Of a stretch of DNA of 39,409 nucleotides, positions 34,911 to 39,409 are shown piece by piece. The translations under genes and the position numbers were made by a program. The notes under the pieces are model-generated. The model saw only the letters and a list, made by a program, of their open reading frames with translations, ran no database searches and was not told the DNA's origin. The first letter of the stretch is position 1; every line of letters starts with the position of its first letter. This DNA is from an uncultured Prevotellaceae bacterium (GTDB taxonomy: Bacteria > Bacteroidota > Bacteroidia > Bacteroidales > UBA932), in assembly GCA_900314395.1 (NCBI GenBank), contig OMVB01000185.1:1-39409 (forward strand), written 5' to 3'.

Positions 34911-36449
34911 ATGACACAGGAAGAACTTTTCAAGATTCTGGTAGCACACTGCAAGGAATACGGATTCATCTTTCCTTCCAGCGAGATTTATGACGGACTG
35001 GCAGCCGTTTACGATTACGGCCAGATGGGTGTAGAACTCAAAAACAACATAAAGAGATACTGGTGGGAGGCGATGACCCGCCTGAACGAGAACGTAGTCG
35101 GTATCGATTCTTGCGTTTTCATGCACCCCAAGACTTGGGTTGCATCAGGCCACGTAGCAGCCTTCAACGACCCTCTTATCGACAACAAAGACTCAAAGAA
35201 ACGCTATCGCGCAGACAACCTTATCGAGGACTACCTTGGCAAGATAGAGGAAAAAATAGCCAAGGAAGTAGCAAAGGGACGCAAGAAATTCGGTGACTCC
35301 TTCAACGAGGAGCAGTTCCGCGCTACCAACCCCAACGTACTCCGCGAGCAAGCCAAGTACGACGAGGTTCACAACCGCTACAAGGCCGCAGAGGACGCCA
35401 ACGACCTCAAGGCCTACCGCGACATCATCATCGACTGCGGTATCGTCTGCCCTATTTCCGGTACAGCCAACTGGACGGAGGTCCGTCAGTTCAACCTTAT
35501 GTTCAGCACCCAGGGCTCTACCACCGGCAACGCCGACGATGTACTTTATCTGCGCCCGGAGACCGCCCAGGGCATATTTGTCGAGTATCTGAACGTCCAG
35601 AAGACCGGCCGAATGAAGATTCCTTTCGGTATCGCCCAGATTGGAAAGGCCTTCAGGAATGAGATAGTAGCCCGTCAGTTCATCTTCAGGATGAAGGAGT
35701 TCGAGCAGATGGAAATGGAATTCTTCTGCCGTCCCGGAACAGAGATGGAGTGGTTCAAAAAGTGGAAAGAGAACCGTATGGCATGGCACGTCAACCTTGG
35801 AATGGGAGCAGAGAATTACCGCTTCCACGACCATGAGAAGCTTGCCCACTATGCAAATGCGGCTACCGATATCGAGTTCAACTTCCCATTCGGTTTCAAG
35901 GAGCTTGAGGGCATCCACAGCCGTACGGACTTCGACCTTGGCAACCATCAGAAGTTATCTGGCAAAAAGATCCAGTACTTCGATCCTGAGACCGGAGAAA
36001 GCTATGTTCCTTACTGCGTAGAGACATCCATCGGCGTAGACCGTATGTTCCTGGCCGTCCTGAGCCATTCTTACAAGGTAGAGGAACTCTCCGGCGGAGA
36101 CACCCGCGTAGTGCTCAGCCTTCCCGCTCCGCTTGCACCGGTCAAGGTGGCAATCCTTCCTTTGGTAAAGAAGGACGGTCTGCCGGAGAAAGCCCAGGAA
36201 GTAGTAAACGAGCTTAAATACGACTTCGCTTATCAGTACGATGAAAAGGACTCCATCGGCAAGCGTTACCGCCGTCAGGACGCGATAGGAACACCTTTCT
36301 GCGTTACTATCGACAACGATACGATGACGGACAACTGCGTTACCGTCCGCGACCGTGACACCATGGAACAGACACGCGTACCTATCGCAGAGCTCCGTGA
36401 GCTTATCGACAGGAAGGTTAATATGCGCAACCTGCTTAAGAACCTGTAA
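34911..36449 (+). CDS. glyS: Glycyl-tRNA synthetase, single-chain type
   Basis: Charges tRNA-Gly. The 512-residue class II enzyme is the homodimeric type (not the alpha2beta2 type): FPSSEIYDGLAAVYDYGQMG, NWTEVRQFNLMFSTQ, then YLRPETAQGIFVEYLN (motif 2 region), GIAQIGKAFRNEI, motif 3 VETSIGVDRMFLAVLSH, and an anticodon-binding domain from about 400 (APVKVAILPLVKKDGLPEKA). An ATG at 34911 follows AAAAAAGAT rather than a strong Shine-Dalgarno. The next gene starts 9 bp after the stop. Confidence 0.98.
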   Translation: MTQEELFKILVAHCKEYGFIFPSSEIYDGLAAVYDYGQMGVELKNNIKRYWWEAMTRLNENVVGIDSCVFMHPKTWVASGHVAAFNDPLIDNKDSKKRYRADNLIEDYLGKIEEKIAKEVAKGRKKFGDSFNEEQFRATNPNVLREQAKYDEVHNRYKAAEDANDLKAYRDIIIDCGIVCPISGTANWTEVRQFNLMFSTQGSTTGNADDVLYLRPETAQGIFVEYLNVQKTGRMKIPFGIAQIGKAFRNEIVARQFIFRMKEFEQMEMEFFCRPGTEMEWFKKWKENRMAWHVNLGMGAENYRFHDHEKLAHYANAATDIEFNFPFGFKELEGIHSRTDFDLGNHQKLSGKKIQYFDPETGESYVPYCVETSIGVDRMFLAVLSHSYKVEELSGGDTRVVLSLPAPLAPVKVAILPLVKKDGLPEKAQEVVNELKYDFAYQYDEKDSIGKRYRRQDAIGTPFCVTIDNDTMTDNCVTVRDRDTMEQTRVPIAELRELIDRKVNMRNLLKNL

Positions 36450-36458
36450 ATCAAACAG

Positions 36459-37172
36459 ATGCGCCGCTTTATACAGTTACTGGCTCTTCTGCTGATGGTT
36501 CCTTTCGGGGCCATGGCAGAAGAACCTTTGTATAAAGACTTTCAGGAACTTCAGCTGCGCCTGGAGGAGGCCAACAACCGGATGATACTCATCCGTGTCA
36601 TTTTCATTGCAGCTCTTATCGTGATAATTGTCGTTTTCCAGTACCTGCGCCTCAAGGACCGCCGGCGCCGGGAAGTTGAAAAACAGGAAAACGAGCGTAT
36701 CCTTGCGATAGCGGAAGACCTGCGCGCCCGTCTGGACGATGCAGAGTCCGCGGCAGCATCGGCATCGGCAGAAAAGAATTCGATGCTGGAAAAAATGGGC
36801 TTCAGCGTGCTGGAGCGCCTTTGCGAGCAGTATTACATCTACGAAGGAACGGACAATTTGCAGCCAAAACTGCTCAAAGAGGCAAAGTCCGTAATTGAAG
36901 ATTTGCGGTCCGATTCCGGCCAGCTGGAAAAGACCCTGGACGTCCAGAAAAACAACCTTGTGGCCCGCTTCAGGGCACAGTTTCCCAAGGTGAAAGAAGA
37001 AGATGTGCGCCTTTTCACCTTCCTTGCCGCCGGCTTCAATTCCACCACCATCTCCACCCTCATGGGCAAGGACAAACAGAACATTTACAACAAAATCTGG
37101 CGCCTCAAGACCCGCATCTCAGACTCCGGTGTCCCTGATAAAGATCTCTTCCTGAGGTACTTCTCCAAATAA
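36459..37172 (+). CDS. Membrane-anchored coiled-coil protein with C-terminal helix-turn-helix-like region
   Basis: A 237-residue protein. Residues 1-20 look like a cleavable signal peptide (ending GAMA), residues 43-62 are a strong membrane helix, and 65-115 are a charged coiled coil rich in Arg, Glu and Ala. The C-terminal part (about 165-237) has FPKVKEEDVRLFTFLAAGFN, TTISTLMGKDKQNIYNKIWR and LKTRI, which resembles the LuxR-like helix-turn-helix end of Bacteroidota membrane-bound regulators that normally carry a periplasmic TPR domain. Here the periplasmic part is only about 20 residues, so no sensor is visible. It is 9 bp after glyS and probably cotranscribed. DNA binding is inferred. Confidence 0.7.
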   Translation: MRRFIQLLALLLMVPFGAMAEEPLYKDFQELQLRLEEANNRMILIRVIFIAALIVIIVVFQYLRLKDRRRREVEKQENERILAIAEDLRARLDDAESAAASASAEKNSMLEKMGFSVLERLCEQYYIYEGTDNLQPKLLKEAKSVIEDLRSDSGQLEKTLDVQKNNLVARFRAQFPKVKEEDVRLFTFLAAGFNSTTISTLMGKDKQNIYNKIWRLKTRISDSGVPDKDLFLRYFSK

Positions 37173-37239
37173 TCCCGGTATCCCTTTCCGGTATCCTTTC
37201 TAACCCCGCTGGCTTCCACAATACTCCCGCACCCTTCAT

Positions 37240-37264
37240 TGTCATTCTGAACGAAGCGAAGAAT
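37240..37264 (-). repeat. Dispersed hairpin repeat, minus-strand copy
   Basis: Read on the minus strand: ATTCTTCGCTTCGTTC followed by AGAATGACA. It is one of three intergenic copies in the window and has ATTCT/AGAAT arms like the 31658 copy. Confidence 0.75.
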
Positions 37265-37338
37265 CTCCTTTAACGCCACAGAATCAATGAAAAGTAAACC
37301 TTTAGCTGCCACACCACGTTTCCGAGCGGCAGCGGTGC

Positions 37339-37494
37339 GAAAGTGCAAGAACTTGGCCAGTTTTCTGCACATTCCCTGTTTTTATGGTGGCTACTTGCAA
37401 GTCTAGGCCCGGGAACATGCACATACCCCCTTCAAAAACAAGGAAAGTGCAAGTTTGCATGGTTATATTTGCACATTCCCCTGAAGGAGCTGGA
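37339..37494 (+). repeat. Three tandem units of 52-bp period
   Basis: Units start at 37339, 37391 and 37443. Units 1 and 3 share GAAAGTGCAAG at their start and TGCACATTCCC after a 16-base variable middle. Unit 2 keeps TGCAAG and TGCACATACCC with the same 16-base gap but differs elsewhere. GTGCA and TGCAC inside a unit can pair, so each unit may form a small hairpin. Confidence 0.7.
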
Positions 37495-37570
37495 CTTATG
37501 CCAACATTTCCCTTTGATTATTATTGCAAAAGCTCTATCTTTGGATGGAAACCGCAATTGACTACTTCGT

Positions 37571-38335
37571 ATGGCTCTCAATGCAAATAATTCCGGCGGC
37601 AAAGGTTCACGGATAGCACTGACAGCGGCACTTATTGTATCGCTTTTGATTGTGTTTAGTTGCGCTCACACAAAAGATGCAGTGCTGGATTATGCGAAAG
37701 ACAATTACGAAAGATATGGATGGTTTGGACCAGCTACATCGGCAATAGAAGATTTTACATGGATCTATTATCGCAATCCAGAATCAACAGATGAATTGCT
37801 TCGTTTTATAGATTTGCATATTGAACTCAATGGGAAATACTCCTATTGGGGAATAGCCAAATATTTGAAAGACGATATAAAGAAAAAACCGGATAATTTT
37901 GTTTTCTATCAGGATTCTTGTTTATTCTATCCTCATGAGTGCCCGGATACAGTAATCTATGTTAGCATATATTCTCCCAAATATATTTTGGAAAGAATTA
38001 ATAGTGAAGAAACTAAAGACCGCGTTTTAATACTGAACCATTTTTCGACGATTATTTATGACGAGAATGACTTCTGGTTGCCTTATGATTACAAAATAAC
38101 TGAAGACCTTGACGAAAAAAAAATACATAACGGCTATCCTTACATGTTGGGAAGGAATGACAATTGTTCAACATCATGGCCATATAGAACACTGTTTACA
38201 TATAAGAGGGGCTCGTCATTAAGTTTTCTGAAACTAGATGACTATATGAAAGAACTTGAAGACCTTCTACGTAGCTTTTTAAATGATAAGCCAGACATTC
38301 ATAAAATAATGTTTTTCGCACCCTTAGTGTTTTAA
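37571..38335 (+). CDS. Hypothetical lipoprotein, orphan
   Basis: A 254-residue protein that I do not recognise. The N-terminus has a hydrophobic segment ending VFSC (about residues 14-31), a likely lipobox, so it is probably an exported lipoprotein. The mature part is rich in Tyr, Asp and Asn (YRNPESTDELLRFIDLHIEL, DENDFWLPYDYKI), with a few scattered cysteines (QDSCLFYPHECPD). The DNA is more AT-rich than the neighbouring glyS and YihY genes. It stands alone between a repeat array and a convergent gene, which suggests lateral acquisition. A downstream start is possible, but the ATG at 37571 keeps the signal segment. Confidence 0.65.
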   Translation: MALNANNSGGKGSRIALTAALIVSLLIVFSCAHTKDAVLDYAKDNYERYGWFGPATSAIEDFTWIYYRNPESTDELLRFIDLHIELNGKYSYWGIAKYLKDDIKKKPDNFVFYQDSCLFYPHECPDTVIYVSIYSPKYILERINSEETKDRVLILNHFSTIIYDENDFWLPYDYKITEDLDEKKIHNGYPYMLGRNDNCSTSWPYRTLFTYKRGSSLSFLKLDDYMKELEDLLRSFLNDKPDIHKIMFFAPLVF

Positions 38336-38449
38336 ACAAAGAAAAACGCCACATTGTGTGAATATACGATGCTTCTCAAGTCTAAATTCGATTTCATTGA
38401 GACGCTTGAAGTGTTGTTTTATCAAACGATAGAGCATACCCTCGCACGA

Positions 38450-39409
38450 CTATTCGCGGAGGGAGGGGATTTTGTTGACGTTCTGGAAGGCGTAGGTGAG
38501 TTCTGCGCCGTAAAGGAGGATGCTCCAGCCAAGGCGCAGCCATATCATGAAGAGCGGCAGGGCGGCAAGGACGCCGTAGATGGCGCTCTGCTTGCCCACC
38601 ATAAGCTGGGTTTCCAGGTACAGGAACTGGACGATGGCAAACGCGACGCCCGCAAAAACAGCCGCCTTTAGAGCATGGCGGTAGCGCACCTTTGTCCCGG
38701 GGATGTATTTATACATCACAGACAGCAGGAAAACGCTGAGCGCTGCAAACAGCACCCATGAAAGAACGCTTCTTATGTGATGAGATAAAAAGAAGTCCTC
38801 CGGAAGCACCCATTCAATAATATGGGAATAAAAAACAGTCCCGGAGAAGAAAAGGATAATCACGAAAGGAGAAAGAATCGTTATGCCGATGATAATCCCG
38901 AACGCTTTGATGACATTATTCTCCTTCTCTACCTGCCATACATTGTTGAAAACCTGACGGACGGTATACATCAGCGACAGCACAATCCAGATGAAAGACG
39001 CCATCGAAATAAAACCAAACAGGCCGCTCTCTGCTATCCGCGCGATGTTGTCCGCCGCAGAGACAATGGTCTCCACCAGCGGTGTCTGCCCCAGATTGGT
39101 ATAAAGAATATCGGCAAACTTGTCTTTTAAGCCGATGCTGTCCGTAAGGAACAGCCCCACGGCGATAGCCGGGACAACAGCCAGCATGCTCTGGTAAGCC
39201 AGAGCTGTGACCTGATAGCTGATTTTCTGATGAATGAAAGTGTTTATCATCAGCACCACCGTCTTCAAATCCTGTATCAGGCGGGCCTTCCAGCGCGCGA
39301 AATCCTGGGTGTTAAGCTTCCACAAATCGTGCGTCAGGAAGCGCAGGATAACGGTGATCCGGATGGAAAGCCATCGGAAAAACACATCAACCTTATGAAT
39401 CAGTTTCTT
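38450..39409 (-). CDS. YihY/virulence factor BrkB family membrane protein, partial at N-terminus
   Basis: The frame is open to the right edge: codons before the GTG at 39385 read KKLIHKVD, so the true start is probably outside the window. At least 319 residues are visible. The protein has several membrane helices and family motifs: ISYQVTALAYQSMLAVVPAI near the start, then FGFISMASFIWIVLSLMYTV, YKYIPGTKVRYRHALKAAVF and VLAALPLFMIWLRLGWSILL near the end. Members were once called RNase BN, but that activity belongs to another protein; the family role is unclear, with proposals in transport or envelope function. It is convergent with the orphan lipoprotein gene. Confidence 0.92.
   Translation of the reverse strand, partial: KKLIHKVDVFFRWLSIRITVILRFLTHDLWKLNTQDFARWKARLIQDLKTVVLMINTFIHQKISYQVTALAYQSMLAVVPAIAVGLFLTDSIGLKDKFADILYTNLGQTPLVETIVSAADNIARIAESGLFGFISMASFIWIVLSLMYTVRQVFNNVWQVEKENNVIKAFGIIIGITILSPFVIILFFSGTVFYSHIIEWVLPEDFFLSHHIRSVLSWVLFAALSVFLLSVMYKYIPGTKVRYRHALKAAVFAGVAFAIVQFLYLETQLMVGKQSAIYGVLAALPLFMIWLRLGWSILLYGAELTYAFQNVNKIPSLRE

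Larger units (their letters stand above)
37173..37570. other. 398-bp intergenic region with repeats, no gene
   Basis: Between the putative regulator and an orphan lipoprotein gene. It contains one dispersed hairpin repeat (37240-37264) and a triple repeat of 52-bp period (37339-37494). Short open frames exist (for example from 37343) but the 52-bp period is not a multiple of three and no protein motif is seen, so I call no gene. Confidence 0.7.

Noticed and set aside
37085..37372. Minus-strand open frame containing the dispersed repeat
   Set aside because: The peptide is the usual false translation of this type of repeat (EILRFVQND) and the rest overlaps the regulator gene.
37339..37494. CRISPR array
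   Set aside because: Only three units, with short conserved blocks and one diverged unit, and no cas genes in the window.
37343..37561. Small open reading frame in the repeat region
   Set aside because: The repeat period is not a multiple of three, no protein motif is seen, and no start signal is convincing.
38354..38671. Plus-strand open frame at the end of the YihY gene
   Set aside because: Mostly antisense to the well-supported YihY coding sequence.

Overview
The window reads as chromosomal DNA of an anaerobic Bacteroidota, most likely order Bacteroidales. The evidence is the gene families (single-chain glycyl-tRNA synthetase, DUF5106-type thioredoxin lipoprotein, a coaX - OmpP1-like - TPR - lptC - PpiD-like envelope cluster, and a fumarate reductase/succinate dehydrogenase flavoprotein next to its iron-sulfur subunit), many lipoprotein signals, little Shine-Dalgarno signal, and repeated TAnnTTTG -7 promoter elements upstream of genes. 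No rRNA, tRNA, phage, transposase or CRISPR array was seen. A genus cannot be named from the sequence alone.

Layout. 1-1361: the C-terminal end of a YfhO-like membrane protein and a family 2 glycosyltransferase (+). 1367-4198: thyA, galM and a thioredoxin-like lipoprotein (-). 4325-7369: a large exported protein with an HExxH motif, a propeller-like middle and a barrel-like end (+). 7347-10161: a CpXC protein, galK and an exported endonuclease/phosphatase-fold protein (-). 10295-11398: ychF (+). 11439-18512: a serine hydrolase lipoprotein and the envelope cluster PpiD-like, lptC, TPR protein, OmpP1/FadL-like protein and coaX (-). 18568-21747: mfd (-). 21748-22036: an AT-rich divergent intergenic region. 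22037-27050: ruvB, an exported Ntn hydrolase, frdA, frdB (+). 27166-29129: hflX and tonB (-). 29238-36449: ybeY, mnmG, (ruvA on -), sufS, sufE, a SufT-like gene, folK, glyS (+). 36459-37172: a membrane-anchored putative regulator (+). 37173-37570: an intergenic region with repeats. 37571-38335: an AT-rich orphan lipoprotein (+). 38450 to the edge: a YihY/BrkB membrane protein (-).

The most interesting signal is not a gene. The divergent region at 21748-22036 carries three DnaA-box-like nonamers spaced exactly 12 bp apart, a fourth in the opposite orientation, and an AT-rich tract with short iterated ATTTCAA repeats. Genes to its left are nearly all on the minus strand and genes to its right mostly on the plus strand. 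About 9.3 and 11.4 kb to its right, inside mnmG and sufS, lie a perfect and a near-perfect 16-bp parS-like palindrome. Together these suggest that the window may span the chromosomal replication origin and part of its ParB-parS centromere, with no dnaA gene nearby. This is inference and needs GC-skew, coverage and ParB-binding checks.

Other points worth a second look: a PpiD-type protein that seems to have lost exactly its parvulin domain; a 45-bp in-frame tandem duplication close to the FAD-binding histidine of FrdA, in an frd locus without a cytochrome b gene; a small dispersed repeat family whose hairpin arms covary; a 52-bp-period triple repeat in the 37.3 kb intergenic region; and the HExxH/propeller/barrel protein.
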